A DNA stretch of 64,000 nucleotides from Rhodococcus sp. Leaf278 (lineage in GTDB: Bacteria > Actinomycetota > Actinomycetes > Mycobacteriales > Mycobacteriaceae), in the NCBI RefSeq assembly GCF_001426085.1, contig NZ_LMRR01000001.1, positions 497,539 through 561,538 on the forward strand, given 5' to 3'. Position numbers and translations under genes: made by a program. A model generated the notes under the pieces. It worked only from the letters and a program-made list of their open reading frames with translations, was not told the DNA's origin and ran no database searches. Positions 1 through 8,983 of this stretch are shown here, piece after piece (position 1 is the stretch's first letter; each line of letters begins with the position of its first letter).

Positions 1-1293
1 CAGGTGACCGCGGTTGCGGTACGCCGCGATGAGCTCGAGCACGCGGGTGTTCTTGTCGACCGTGCCCTCGGGCAGATCCTTGCGCCAGCGGATGGGCTCG
101 TACGGAATCTTGAGCGAATGGAACAGCTCGTCGTAGAACTCGTCGCTGATCAGCAGGTTGTGGATCGTCTTGAGGAAGTCACCCGACTCCGCACCTTGAA
201 TGATGCGGTGGTCGTACGTAGAGGTGAGCGTCATGAGCTTGCCGACGCCGAACTCGGCGAGACGCTCGTCGCTGGCACCCTGGAACTCTGCCGGGTACTC
301 CATTGCTCCGGCACCGATGATGGCACCCTGGCCGTTCATCAGACGCGGCACCGAGTGCACGGTTCCGATTCCGCCGGGGTTGGTCAGCGAGATGGTGACG
401 CCCTGGAAGTCCTCACCGGTGAGCTTGCCGTCGCGGGCGCGCCGGACGATGTCCTCGTACGCGTTGTAGAACTGCGTGAACGTGAAGTCCTGCGTGTTCT
501 TGATGGCGGCGACGACGAGCGAGCGGTTGCCGTCCTTGCCGGGCAGGTCGATCGCGAGGCCGAGATTGATTGCAGCCGGAGTGACGGCGTTCGGCTTGCC
601 GTCGACCTCGGCGAAGTGGCGGTTCATGTTCGGGAACGCCTTGACGGCTTGCACGATGGCGTAGCCGAGCAGGTGAGTGAACGAGATCTTGCCGCCGCGC
701 GTGCGGGCGAGGTGATTGTTGATGACGAGACGGTTGTCCACCATCAACTTCGCCGGAATCGCACGCACACTGGTTGCGGTCGGAATCTGCAACGAGGCCG
801 ACATGTTCTTCGCTACCGCTGCTGCTGCGCCGCGCAGGATCTTGCTCGACTCTTCACCGAATTCGGCTGCTGCCGGGGCCGATTTTGCGGGAGCGGACTT
901 CTTCTCGGCCGGCTTTGCCGCGGCGGCCGGCTTCGCAGGCTCGGCCTTGGGAGCGGCGGCTTTCGGGGCAGCCTTGGGAGCTGCGGCCTTCTGAGCGTCG
1001 GCTTTGGGAGCGGTGTCCTTCTGCGGAGCCGAGGCGGCAGGCTTGGCAGGAGGCGCGGGTGCTGCGGGGGGAGCGGACTTTGCCGAACTACCGTTCGAGG
1101 CTGCGCCGTTGCCGTTACCGGACGCACCGTTGGAGCTGCCGGCGGTCTCGTCGGTCACGGCCTCGGGGTCGTAACCGCTGAGGAACTCGTGCCAGCTTGC
1201 GTCGACGGAAGCAGGGTCTTGCTTGAATCGCTGGTACATCTCGTCGACCAGCCATTGATTTTGTCCGAATTGGGTAGTAGAGCTGCTGCTCAC
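1..1293 (-). CDS. kgd: Multifunctional 2-oxoglutarate dehydrogenase/decarboxylase (Kgd/OdhA type), N-terminal part, cut by the window edge
   Basis: The enzyme acts in the TCA cycle on 2-oxoglutarate; actinobacterial Kgd fuses an E2-like succinyltransferase domain to the thiamine-dependent E1 domain. The visible 431 codons run from a GTG at 1293 and stay open to base 1. Residues 1-40 are the E1 N-terminal segment (MYQRFK, SWHEFL). Residues about 50-140 are an Ala/Lys/Pro-rich linker. The acyltransferase domain follows and ends near the catalytic DHRIIQG at about residue 360; the E1 part then begins ([13 protein letters not shown]). There is no lipoyl domain, as is usual for this family. The gene lies 110 bp downstream of an ABC exporter on the same strand. 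The start fits a GAGG about 10 nt upstream and the family N-terminus. Identity is very secure; the C-terminal two thirds are outside the window. Confidence 0.96.
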   Translation of the reverse strand, partial: MSSSSTTQFGQNQWLVDEMYQRFKQDPASVDASWHEFLSGYDPEAVTDETAGSSNGASGNGNGAASNGSSAKSAPPAAPAPPAKPAASAPQKDTAPKADAQKAAAPKAAPKAAAPKAEPAKPAAAAKPAEKKSAPAKSAPAAAEFGEESSKILRGAAAAVAKNMSASLQIPTATSVRAIPAKLMVDNRLVINNHLARTRGGKISFTHLLGYAIVQAVKAFPNMNRHFAEVDGKPNAVTPAAINLGLAIDLPGKDGNRSLVVAAIKNTQDFTFTQFYNAYEDIVRRARDGKLTGEDFQGVTISLTNPGGIGTVHSVPRLMNGQGAIIGAGAMEYPAEFQGASDERLAEFGVGKLMTLTSTYDHRIIQGAESGDFLKTIHNLLISDEFYDELFHSLKIPYEPIRWRKDLPEGTVDKNTRVLELIAAYRNRGHL

Positions 1294-1403
1294 GGCAGTA
1301 GTTCGCCTCGTTTCTGTCTTCGTTCCCGTTCAGCGCGCGTACGACTCCAGGCTAGACCTTTGGTCCAGCTCACGTGCGCCCGGGACGTAGCTGTGATATG
1401 TAC

Positions 1404-4400
1404 TCACCGGTAACCATCGGCCTCGTTGCCGATGGCTCCTTGGACTATCGAATTATTCCCCCGGTTCGTTTCCGCCGCAGTCCACAACCGAGCGTAGAAA
1501 CCGCCCCGGTCGCGAAGTTCCGAATGGCGTCCGGTCTCCACGATACGTCCGCCGTCCACCACGACGATCAGATCTGCCCGTGCTGCGGTCGCCAAACGGT
1601 GCGCGACCACCACTGCGGTGCGGGTGCGAACGACCGCATCGCTGGCTGCGAGGACGGTGCGTTCGGTGGCCGGATCGAGCGTGGCGGTCGCCTCGTCGAG
1701 GAGAAGCAGATCGGGGTCGACCAGTTCGGCCCGTGCCAGCGCGATCAGTTGTCGTTGGCCTGCGGAAAGCCCCTGACCGCGCTCTCCGACGGGTTGGTTC
1801 ATACCGCCGCGAAGTGCAGCGATGGTGGTCAGGGCACCCACCGAGCGAGCCGCGTTCTCGATGTCGGCGCGGCTGGCGTCGGGTCTGCCGTAGGCGATGT
1901 TCGATGCCACGGTTCCGGTGAACAGGTGCGCTTCCTGCGGTACGACGCCCAGTCGTTGTCGATAATCGGAGAGTCGATAGTCGCGCAGGTCGTTGCCCCC
2001 GACGCGCACCGATCCTGAGGTCGGATCGTAGAAGCGGGCCAGCAGTTTCACCACGGTGGATTTGCCCGCGCCGGTTCGCCCGACCAATGCGACGGTGGTG
2101 CCGGCCGGGATGGTGAGAGATACCTCACTCAGTGCATTCGAGTGAGCTCCGGCATAGCGAAACCCGACGTCGACGAGGGCGATGTCGGCGCGGAGGCGAC
2201 CGCCGGGAAGTGCGGTCGTATTCGCGGTCGTGGCGGTTTCGATCGAACTCGGGGTGCGCAGCAGATCGCCGATGCGTCCGACGCCGACGCGGGCCTGCTG
2301 GTAACCGTCGAACACCTGTGAGAGCTGCTGAATCGGTCCGAAGAGCAGTCCGAGATACAGGACGAACGCCACGAGGGTGCCCGCGGTAGTGGTGCCGGTC
2401 GCGATCTGATGAGCACCGACGAACACGACGACGGCGAGGGCGATGTCGGACAGCAACGTGATGAGCGGGAAGAACACCGAGATCGCCGTCTGCGAGCGCA
2501 TGCGGCTGGTCCGGTACCTGTCCGAGCGTTCGGCGAACCGGGATGCGGCGTACTCCTCGCGCCGGTAGGCCTGTGCAGCGCGCAGGCCCGTGACGTTTTC
2601 CTGGAAATCGGCGTTGACGATCGAGATGCGCTCGCGGGACGTCGAGTACGCCGCCGACGAGATCCTGCGGAAGAGGATGGTGGCCACGGCGAGGGGCGGT
2701 ACGACCGCCAACGCCACCAGGCCGAGTGTGAGGTCGGTGACGAGCAGGGCGGCCGCGATACCGACGACGGTCAACACGCTCACCACAGCGGTCGATGCTC
2801 CGGTCTGAATGAACGACGACAGTGCATCGACGTCGGTGGTCATCCGAGTCATGATGCGGCCCGAGAGCTCACGCTCGTAGTAGTCCAGGCCGAGCCGCTG
2901 AATGTGTGCGTAGCTACGCACACGAAGACCGAAGAGCACTCGCTCACCTGCACGCGCGGTGATGACCGTCGTCCAACAGACGACGAACCAACTCGCCGCT
3001 GCCAGCAGAACGCCGATCGACGTGGCGATCCACAGCGTGTTCGAGTCTCCGCGCGCCACTCCGCTGTCGACCGCGTAGCGAACGAGCGAGGGAAAGGCGA
3101 TGGAGGCCAACGAGTCGAGTGCGAGCAGCACGACGACGGCGGCGAGCAACATTCGGACCGGGCCGAGCAATCTGGACAATCGGAATCCGGGGTCGGGTCG
3201 GCGGAGATCGGATCCCGACGCGTCCGGGTCCTCGGTGGCCGGCGGCAGGGCCGCGACGGCCGCGGCAATGGCGGGTGTCGGTGCCAGTGAGCCGAACGCC
3301 CCCGCCATTGCAGTTCCGTGCCCCCCGCCGCCACCGGGCGCTGCCACGTTGCCGGTCCCGGCCGACGACTCCGGCGCGGTCTCGGGCCACAGCGTCTCGG
3401 TAGAGGGCTCCTCGATCGGGTGCTGGGCCGGCTCGGTGTCCGGTTCGTCGTCGCCACCGGCCAGAAGAGTCCGGAACAACGGGCAGCGCCGGTCCAGTTC
3501 GTCGACCGTCCCGGTGTCGATGATGCGGCCGTTGTCGAGCACGGCGACACGGTCGGCCAGTGTCAGGGTCGAACGGCGATGCGCGAGAACGAGGGTCGCG
3601 CGCGTCCGGATGCCACGCAACGCGTCGAATATCGCGGCTTCGGTTTCGGCGTCGACGGCGGATGTGGCGTCGTCGAGAATCAGAATGCGCGGTTCGACGA
3701 GCAGGGCGCGTGCCAGGGCGATGCGCTGGCGTTGACCTCCGGAGAGGGTCAGTCCGCGTTCGCCGACGAGGCTGTCGTATCCCTCGGGCAATGCCTCGAT
3801 GAAGGTGGAGGCCTGCGCCAGGCGCGCCGCGCGCTCGATGTCCTCCGAAGTGGCGTCAGGCCTGCCGAGGGCGATATTGGCGGCGATGGTGTCGGAGAAC
3901 AGGAACGGTTCGTCGAACACCAGTGACACCGCCTCGCGCAGTGACGCGGAGTCCAGGTCGTCGATATCGATCGCAGTACCGTCCGACGTCAGCGCGATCT
4001 GTCCCGCGGAGGGTCGGTAGAAGCGGGGGAGCAGCAGTGCGAGCGCGGTTTTCCCGGAGCCCGCATGTCCGACCACGGCAACGGTTTCCCCGGGGGAGAT
4101 GGTCAGGCTCAGATCGGCGAGCACGTCCCTCTCGGATTCGAAACCGAACGTCACCTCGCGAATGTGAACCCCGAGAGGTCCGTCGGGCAAGGGAAGAGGC
4201 TGTGCAGGTTCCGGGTCGGACGGTTCGGTGTCGACCACCTCGTAGACGCGTTCGACGGCCGCGCGGGAGAGTTGCGCCATGATCACCACGGACGAGACGG
4301 TCCTGGTGACGGCGGACAGCGTGGCGACGTAGGTCGCGAAGGCCAGGAACGTGCCGATGGTGATGTGGCCCTGCAGCGCGAGGTATCCGCCGAGAGCGAT

Positions 4401-5297
4401 GACGCCGACGAGACCGAGCTGCGGAATGGTGGCCATCGTCGGCGCGAACCGCGAGTTGATCTTCGCCGACCTCATGCGCTCGGCGAACAGCGTGCGGCCG
4501 AGGGCTTCGATGCGATCGACGGCGCGGGCTTCCTGGCCGAAGCCCTTGACCACTCGAACGCCGGTGACGGTCTCTTCGACGTGTTGCGCAAGATCGGCGG
4601 CACGTTGTTGAGCCGACCAGGTGGCGGCGAAGAGCGTCGGCCGTATTCGGTACACGACGATGCTGACCGCGGGAACGATGAGGACCGCGACGACGGTGAG
4701 CAACGGCGAGAGATACGCCATCACCACCAGCGCGAGGACGAACTGCAGTATCGCTCCGGCCGAGAGCGGCACCATGGCCAAGAGGCCCTGGACGAGTTGT
4801 AGGTCGGTGATCGATCGCGACACGACCTGGCCGGTCCGGATCTCGTCCTGTTTGCGGCCGTCGAGCCGCTGCAACGACGCGAGTAGATCCAGACGTAAGT
4901 CGTGCTGAACGTCGATCGAGAGCCTGCCGGCGAGCATGCGTCTACCGAACTGGCAGGCGAATCGCACCAGACCCAGCAGACCGATGGCGACGGCGACCGT
5001 GAGAATCACGTCGCTCTTGCCTGCGGTCGCGTCGTCGATCGCCACTCTGGTGAGCAGCGGGAACGAGATGTCGATGACCGCGGCGATCATCGTGACACCC
5101 AGCGCGCCCAGCGCCGTCCGACGGTGCAGCATGCATTGCGCTGTCAGACGTCGGATCCAGCCGCGCGGGGTGCGCGACGCCGCGCTGTCGGGCGAGACAT
5201 CACCAGTCGGCGGAACGGACTCGACGAAGGTGCCGTTGTTCGCCGCATCGCGATCCACTGCCGCGCCGCGGTTCGTCACCGAATTACTGTGTGCCAT
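1404..5297 (-). CDS. Fused ABC exporter, TMD-NBD-TMD-NBD in one chain (1297 aa)
   Basis: Type IV ABC exporter carrying two complete half-transporters, resembling the mycobacterial multidrug exporter Rv0194 in layout. TMD1 is about residues 58-340. NBD1 has Walker A GHAGSGKT near 410, LSGGQRQ near 517 and ILILDDATS near 540. A Gly/Ala/Pro-rich linker lies around 620-690. TMD2 is about 715-1000. NBD2 has Walker A GRTGAGKST near 1078, LSAGQRQ near 1174 and LLLLDEATATLD near 1199. NBD1 lacks the catalytic Glu (Asp-Asp instead of Asp-Glu) and has Asp in place of the Q-loop Gln (VFDEPFLF). NBD2 is intact apart from a slightly altered signature. This predicts one degenerate and one hydrolytic ATP site, as in heterodimeric exporters. 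The substrate is unknown; drug or lipid export is an inference. The gene stands alone, 66 bp from the next upstream gene. Confidence 0.93.
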   Translation of the reverse strand: MAHSNSVTNRGAAVDRDAANNGTFVESVPPTGDVSPDSAASRTPRGWIRRLTAQCMLHRRTALGALGVTMIAAVIDISFPLLTRVAIDDATAGKSDVILTVAVAIGLLGLVRFACQFGRRMLAGRLSIDVQHDLRLDLLASLQRLDGRKQDEIRTGQVVSRSITDLQLVQGLLAMVPLSAGAILQFVLALVVMAYLSPLLTVVAVLIVPAVSIVVYRIRPTLFAATWSAQQRAADLAQHVEETVTGVRVVKGFGQEARAVDRIEALGRTLFAERMRSAKINSRFAPTMATIPQLGLVGVIALGGYLALQGHITIGTFLAFATYVATLSAVTRTVSSVVIMAQLSRAAVERVYEVVDTEPSDPEPAQPLPLPDGPLGVHIREVTFGFESERDVLADLSLTISPGETVAVVGHAGSGKTALALLLPRFYRPSAGQIALTSDGTAIDIDDLDSASLREAVSLVFDEPFLFSDTIAANIALGRPDATSEDIERAARLAQASTFIEALPEGYDSLVGERGLTLSGGQRQRIALARALLVEPRILILDDATSAVDAETEAAIFDALRGIRTRATLVLAHRRSTLTLADRVAVLDNGRIIDTGTVDELDRRCPLFRTLLAGGDDEPDTEPAQHPIEEPSTETLWPETAPESSAGTGNVAAPGGGGGHGTAMAGAFGSLAPTPAIAAAVAALPPATEDPDASGSDLRRPDPGFRLSRLLGPVRMLLAAVVVLLALDSLASIAFPSLVRYAVDSGVARGDSNTLWIATSIGVLLAAASWFVVCWTTVITARAGERVLFGLRVRSYAHIQRLGLDYYERELSGRIMTRMTTDVDALSSFIQTGASTAVVSVLTVVGIAAALLVTDLTLGLVALAVVPPLAVATILFRRISSAAYSTSRERISIVNADFQENVTGLRAAQAYRREEYAASRFAERSDRYRTSRMRSQTAISVFFPLITLLSDIALAVVVFVGAHQIATGTTTAGTLVAFVLYLGLLFGPIQQLSQVFDGYQQARVGVGRIGDLLRTPSSIETATTANTTALPGGRLRADIALVDVGFRYAGAHSNALSEVSLTIPAGTTVALVGRTGAGKSTVVKLLARFYDPTSGSVRVGGNDLRDYRLSDYRQRLGVVPQEAHLFTGTVASNIAYGRPDASRADIENAARSVGALTTIAALRGGMNQPVGERGQGLSAGQRQLIALARAELVDPDLLLLDEATATLDPATERTVLAASDAVVRTRTAVVVAHRLATAARADLIVVVDGGRIVETGRHSELRDRGGFYARLWTAAETNRGNNSIVQGAIGNEADGYR

Positions 5298-5363
5298 CGA
5301 TAGACCAAAGTAGACCCGGGTACCGACAGCATTCGTCGTCGATCGCGGGAACCGGTCCCGACC

Positions 5364-6134
5364 TCAGTCGATGTCGCGAGTGCGGGCCAGAAACCAGCCG
5401 GCGCCGGTGAGGATTGCGGCCCACACTGCGAGTCCGAGCGGTGCCCACGGCCACGACGCCAGATCGCCGGTGCCGTCCAATTGGGTGGCCGCCATCGTCG
5501 GCAGGGTCAGGTTCGACGGCAGCACGAAAGCAACCGGTCCCAGTCCCACTCCCGACAAGATCAGTGAGATCAGACCCTCGCCGAACGGGAGCCAGGCGAC
5601 GAGCACGATGGCCGCCCAGGTCGGAGATTTGAGCAGCAGGCCGAGCCCTGCACCGATCATCGACCACAGCACGACGGCCAGCAGGCACGACGCGACCACA
5701 CCGATGAACGGGCCGTCGAGGATCACGGTCCGGTCGTTGAAGATCAACAGGCAGATCAGGCTGGCCAGTAGTACCACCAGGCCGTACCCGAGCCCGAACA
5801 GGGCGGTGACGATCAGTTTGGCGGCGATCACTCCGTCGCGGCCCCGGGCCGTCAAGAAGCTTGTCGTGATGGTCTTGTGGCGAAACTCGGTCCCGGCATT
5901 GACGGCACCGAAGATTCCGGCGAAGAGGATTGCGGCCCCGGCGGCGACGTACAGGCCGATCGAGGCGACACCACCCGAAATATCGAGGTCCTCCTCGTAC
6001 GGACCCAACTGGTTCGCGATCACCGAGGTGATGACGGACGCGAAGATCCCGACGACGATCGGCGCGATCGCCAGTGCCCACCAGAACTTCAGCGTCGTGA
6101 CCTTGCGGATCTCCGACGTCAGCAGCGCGTTCAT
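5364..6134 (-). CDS. ABC-2 type membrane permease subunit
   Basis: Integral membrane partner of the ATPase encoded immediately upstream. The protein (256 aa) starts MNALLTSEIRKV and has about six hydrophobic segments typical of ABC-2 permeases (for example VGIFASVITSVI, GLYVAAGAAILFAGIFGA, LGYGLVVLLASLICLLIF and a C-terminal LGLAVWAAILTGAGWFLA). The ATG at 6134 overlaps the upstream stop as ATGA and has a G-rich ribosome site just before it, so I prefer it to an in-frame start 12 codons earlier. With the ATPase it forms a two-gene exporter of unknown substrate; similar actinobacterial pairs are linked to drug or lantibiotic resistance. Confidence 0.9.
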   Translation of the reverse strand: MNALLTSEIRKVTTLKFWWALAIAPIVVGIFASVITSVIANQLGPYEEDLDISGGVASIGLYVAAGAAILFAGIFGAVNAGTEFRHKTITTSFLTARGRDGVIAAKLIVTALFGLGYGLVVLLASLICLLIFNDRTVILDGPFIGVVASCLLAVVLWSMIGAGLGLLLKSPTWAAIVLVAWLPFGEGLISLILSGVGLGPVAFVLPSNLTLPTMAATQLDGTGDLASWPWAPLGLAVWAAILTGAGWFLARTRDID

Positions 6135-7240
6135 CGCTGGCCCCCGTTCCAGTTCTGCGGCGGACCCCAATCAGGCGGCGGCGGGCCGTACCCCGGCGGC
6201 CCATAACCCTGTGGCGGACCGTAACCCTGTGGCGGACCGTAGCTCTGCGGTGGGCCGTAGTTCTGTGGCGGCCCGTAACCCTGCTGATATCCCGGCGGCG
6301 GGCCGGACGGATTCCGACCGATCGGTGCCGCGGTGTACTGCCCCGCCGTCATCGACAGGAACACCTGCTCGAGATCGACGTGCTCTGCGGTGGTGCCGAA
6401 CACCGTGACGTCGGCACCGGCGGCGATGCGTGCGATCGTGGCCGCGTCGGTGCCGGCGACGCCGATGCGGCCGTCGGGCAGGAGCTGGGTGTCGTTCAGG
6501 CCGTTCGACGCCAATGCGATGGCCAGTTTCGCCGGGTCCGATGCCGCCACGAGCACGCGGCTCGGACGGCTGGACCGCAATTGTGCGATCGAACCCTGAT
6601 ACATCAACGATCCGGCGCTGACGATCACCAGATTGTCGACGGTCTGCTCGATTTCGCGAAGGATGTGACTCGAGATCAGGACCGTCCGCCCGGAAGCGGC
6701 GAATGCCTTCAGGAAATCGCGGAGCCAGGCAATCCCCTCGGGGTCGAGACCGTTCGCCGGTTCGTCGAGCACGAGAATTTCGGGGTCTCCGAGTAGGGCA
6801 GTTGCCAATGTCAGACGCTGCCGCATGCCGAGCGAGAAGCCGCCCGCGTGGCGGTGGGCAGCATCGCCGAGACCGACGAGGTGCAGTACGTCGAGGGCGC
6901 GGCTGTCGGGCAGGCCGATTGCCGCGGTGTAGATCTTCAGGTGATGCGCGGCGCTGCGTTTGGGGTGCATGCTCAGCGAGTCGAGAACGGCCCCCACGGT
7001 GTGGGCCGGGTGGGCTGCTGCAACGAACGGTGCGCCGTTCACGAGCCCGATTCCCGAGGTGGGTGCCACGAGCCCGAGCAGCATGCGCAGTGTCGTGGTC
7101 TTACCCGATCCGTTGGGACCGAGGAATCCGGTGACGGTGCCGCGCGGAACGACGAAGCTCAGATCCGACACCGCTCGGACGGTGCCGAATTGCTTGGTCA
7201 GTGCCTGCGCCTCCAGCGCTGCTCCCGAGTAGCTGGTCAT
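6131..7240 (-). CDS. ABC transporter ATPase with a Pro/Gln/Gly/Tyr-rich C-terminal tail
   Basis: ATP-binding subunit of an ABC-2 exporter (369 aa). Residues 1-300 are a standard nucleotide-binding domain: Walker A GPNGSGKTT, a signature of the form SLGMRQRL, Walker B LVLDEPANGLDPEG and switch SSHILRE. Residues from about 313 form a low-complexity tail of repeated GPPQ(N/S/G)YGPP units ending in WNGGQR, encoded by 6131-6300. The tail is not part of the family core and is probably disordered. The gene is translationally coupled (ATGA) to the permease gene. Its upstream neighbour is 111 bp away, and a perfect hairpin at 7271-7307 separates the two. Confidence 0.93.
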   Translation of the reverse strand: MTSYSGAALEAQALTKQFGTVRAVSDLSFVVPRGTVTGFLGPNGSGKTTTLRMLLGLVAPTSGIGLVNGAPFVAAAHPAHTVGAVLDSLSMHPKRSAAHHLKIYTAAIGLPDSRALDVLHLVGLGDAAHRHAGGFSLGMRQRLTLATALLGDPEILVLDEPANGLDPEGIAWLRDFLKAFAASGRTVLISSHILREIEQTVDNLVIVSAGSLMYQGSIAQLRSSRPSRVLVAASDPAKLAIALASNGLNDTQLLPDGRIGVAGTDAATIARIAAGADVTVFGTTAEHVDLEQVFLSMTAGQYTAAPIGRNPSGPPPGYQQGYGPPQNYGPPQSYGPPQGYGPPQGYGPPGYGPPPPDWGPPQNWNGGQR

Positions 7241-7270
7241 CGCTGCGGAATCCCCCTGGCCGTCGAAATG

Positions 7271-7307
7271 CTCGTGTACCGGTTGCGCGCGGCAACCGGT
7301 ACACGAG
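7271..7307. terminator. Perfect 16-bp hairpin between two co-directional genes
   Basis: The arms are CTCGTGTACCGGTTGC and its exact complement, separated by a 5-nt loop. It lies 44 bp after the LLM oxidoreductase stop and 31 bp before the ABC ATPase start, both on the minus strand. It most simply serves as a terminator for the upstream gene. No T-run follows, so an operator role is also possible. Confidence 0.6.
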
Positions 7308-7351
7308 GCTACGGGGTGGGACCGACTGCGTCGCGGGTGTGGGCCCCGGTG

Positions 7352-8203
7352 TCAGCGATGAAGCGCGTCGGCGATCTCGCGGTAGGTCTCGAGCGGATCG
7401 GCGTCGTCGGGAAGAGAATGCAGCGTCACGTGGGACGCGCCTGCGGCGAGGTGTTCGTTCAATCGTGCGGCGATCGCATCGGCCGTGCCGTGCGCCACCA
7501 GCGCGTCGATCAATCGGTCGCTGCCGCCGTCTCCGATTTCTTCGTCCGAGTAGCCGAGCCGGTTCAGGTTGTTGGTGTAGTTGCGGAGGTGCAGATAGGG
7601 GTTGTTCACCGGTGGCCGGCCGATCGACCGGGCCTTCTCCGGGTCGGATTCGAGAACTACCTTGTGCTCGGGTGCCAGTATCTTGTTCGGCCCCAACGCT
7701 TCTCGAGCCTCGCGGGTGTGCTCGGGGGTGGTCAGGTACGGATGCGCACCGGCTGTACGGTCGGCGGCCAACGCGAGGACCTTGGGGCCGAGCGCGGCGA
7801 GGACGCGTCGCTCCACCGGCACTCCTGCAGCGTCCAGCTCGTCCAGATACGACACCAGCGCGTCGTACGGCTTGGTGTATTCCTGCGTCGCTTCCGGGTG
7901 GCCGGCTCCGATTCCGAGGAGGAAACGTCCAGGATGCTTCTCTTCCAGCCGGTGATACGACTGCGCGACGTCCGCGGCTGCGTCCGACCAGATGTTGACG
8001 ATGCCGGTTGCCACGACCACCGTCTCGGTGGCGTCGAGGATCTCCTCGGTAGTGGTCAGATCCGCAGGCGGGGAGCCGCCGAGCCAAATCGTTCCGTAGC
8101 CGAAGGACTCGATGGCACGAGACAGTTCGGGAGTGAACGCCGAGTGCAGTCGCCAGACGCCGTACTTGCCGAGTTCAGGTGTGGAGGTCATATTCGATGT
8201 CAA
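7352..8203 (-). CDS. LLM-class F420-dependent oxidoreductase
   Basis: Luciferase-like TIM-barrel flavin/F420 oxidoreductase of 283 aa. Family features are the N-terminal GKYGVWRLHS...SFGYGTIWLGGSPP, a GIVNIWSD segment near residue 70, LLGIGAGHPE near 95 and the C-terminal GASHVTLHSLPDDADPLETYREIADAL. It matches the TIGR03620-type subgroup in pattern. The substrate cannot be told from sequence. The start is probably a TTG at 8203: a GAGAGG site sits 8 nt before it, whereas the in-frame ATG at 8191 has no ribosome site at a suitable distance. It follows the EcsC-like gene by 31 bp on the same strand and may be co-transcribed with it. Confidence 0.9.
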   Translation of the reverse strand: MTSNMTSTPELGKYGVWRLHSAFTPELSRAIESFGYGTIWLGGSPPADLTTTEEILDATETVVVATGIVNIWSDAAADVAQSYHRLEEKHPGRFLLGIGAGHPEATQEYTKPYDALVSYLDELDAAGVPVERRVLAALGPKVLALAADRTAGAHPYLTTPEHTREAREALGPNKILAPEHKVVLESDPEKARSIGRPPVNNPYLHLRNYTNNLNRLGYSDEEIGDGGSDRLIDALVAHGTADAIAARLNEHLAAGASHVTLHSLPDDADPLETYREIADALHR

Positions 8204-8234
8204 CGCAGCAGCCTCTCGAAGATTCCGGGCATTC

Positions 8235-8954
8235 TCAGTCGTCCGGGTCGATGATGCGGTTTTCCGGGAACCGCGCGGGCGGCGGACCGAAGGCGTCTCG
8301 TGCGTTCTTGATGACGCCCTTGCCCACCACGCGGTTTCCCGCGCCGCCGATCGCTGCGCCGATTCCGGCGGGAAGCATCTTGCCGACCAGCAACGCGCTG
8401 CGTTTGGCGAGATATTTGGTGATGAACTTCTTCACGAGGGATTTGTTCATGCTGGCCATCGACCCGCCGGGGATGCGGGACGTGATCAGCGGTCCCCAGT
8501 TCTTGGCGGTCTTGCCGACCGTCCGCTGCACGATCTGCATGCCCGATTCGCCCAGGGCAACCGATAGCACCAATGCGCGCCGCTGCTGGTGGTTCTCGAC
8601 GGGGATGCCGTGGACGGATGCGACCGACAACGTCAGTAGTGCCGAGGACTCGATGAAGAAGGCGGTTTCGGCACCCACAGCGGCGAGCGAGGCGGCAGTT
8701 CCGATGCCGGGAACGGCCGCAGCACCGCCCACGGCGGAACCGCTGCCGGTGACCGCGAGCAGGAATCGCTTCTCCAGCCGTTCGATGATCTGGGCCGGAG
8801 TGTCGTACGGGTGTGCACGACGCACGTGCGCCACGTACTTGTCGACGGCAGGCCCCTGCAGGCGGCTGGCGTTGTCGAGAATGTTCACCAGCGCGCGTTC
8901 GAGCCTGCCTCCGTTCGAGACCTCGACCTGCGCGTCGTCGTTCTTGCGGGCCAT
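8235..8954 (-). CDS. EcsC-like conserved membrane-associated protein, function unknown
   Basis: Protein of 239 aa. After a charged N-terminus (MARKNDD) it has a helical segment and then Gly/Ala-rich hydrophobic stretches: AVTGSGSAVGGAAAVPGIG near 75, AAVGAETAFFIESSALL near 95 and LPAGIGAAIGGAGNRVVG near 200. The PGIGTAASL...ETAFF pattern followed by a VHGI motif resembles EcsC-family proteins, whose role is not well defined. A basic C-terminus (FPENRIIDPDD) ends the protein. It lies 29 bp after the GST-like gene and 31 bp before the LLM oxidoreductase gene, suggesting one transcript. The family call is tentative. Confidence 0.7.
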   Translation of the reverse strand: MARKNDDAQVEVSNGGRLERALVNILDNASRLQGPAVDKYVAHVRRAHPYDTPAQIIERLEKRFLLAVTGSGSAVGGAAAVPGIGTAASLAAVGAETAFFIESSALLTLSVASVHGIPVENHQQRRALVLSVALGESGMQIVQRTVGKTAKNWGPLITSRIPGGSMASMNKSLVKKFITKYLAKRSALLVGKMLPAGIGAAIGGAGNRVVGKGVIKNARDAFGPPPARFPENRIIDPDD

Positions 8955-8983
8955 GGGTCCTCTTTCTTGTCGTGAGTTGAGAG

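Noticed and set aside
4..1413. Long plus-strand open frame (469 codons) opposite kgd
   Set aside because: Arg/Gly/Leu-rich shadow of the Ala/Lys/Pro-rich kgd coding strand; no domain, and kgd is unmistakable.
2409..4802. Several plus-strand frames opposite the ABC exporter
   Set aside because: Gln/Arg/Asp-rich antisense shadows; the transporter reads without interruption on the minus strand.
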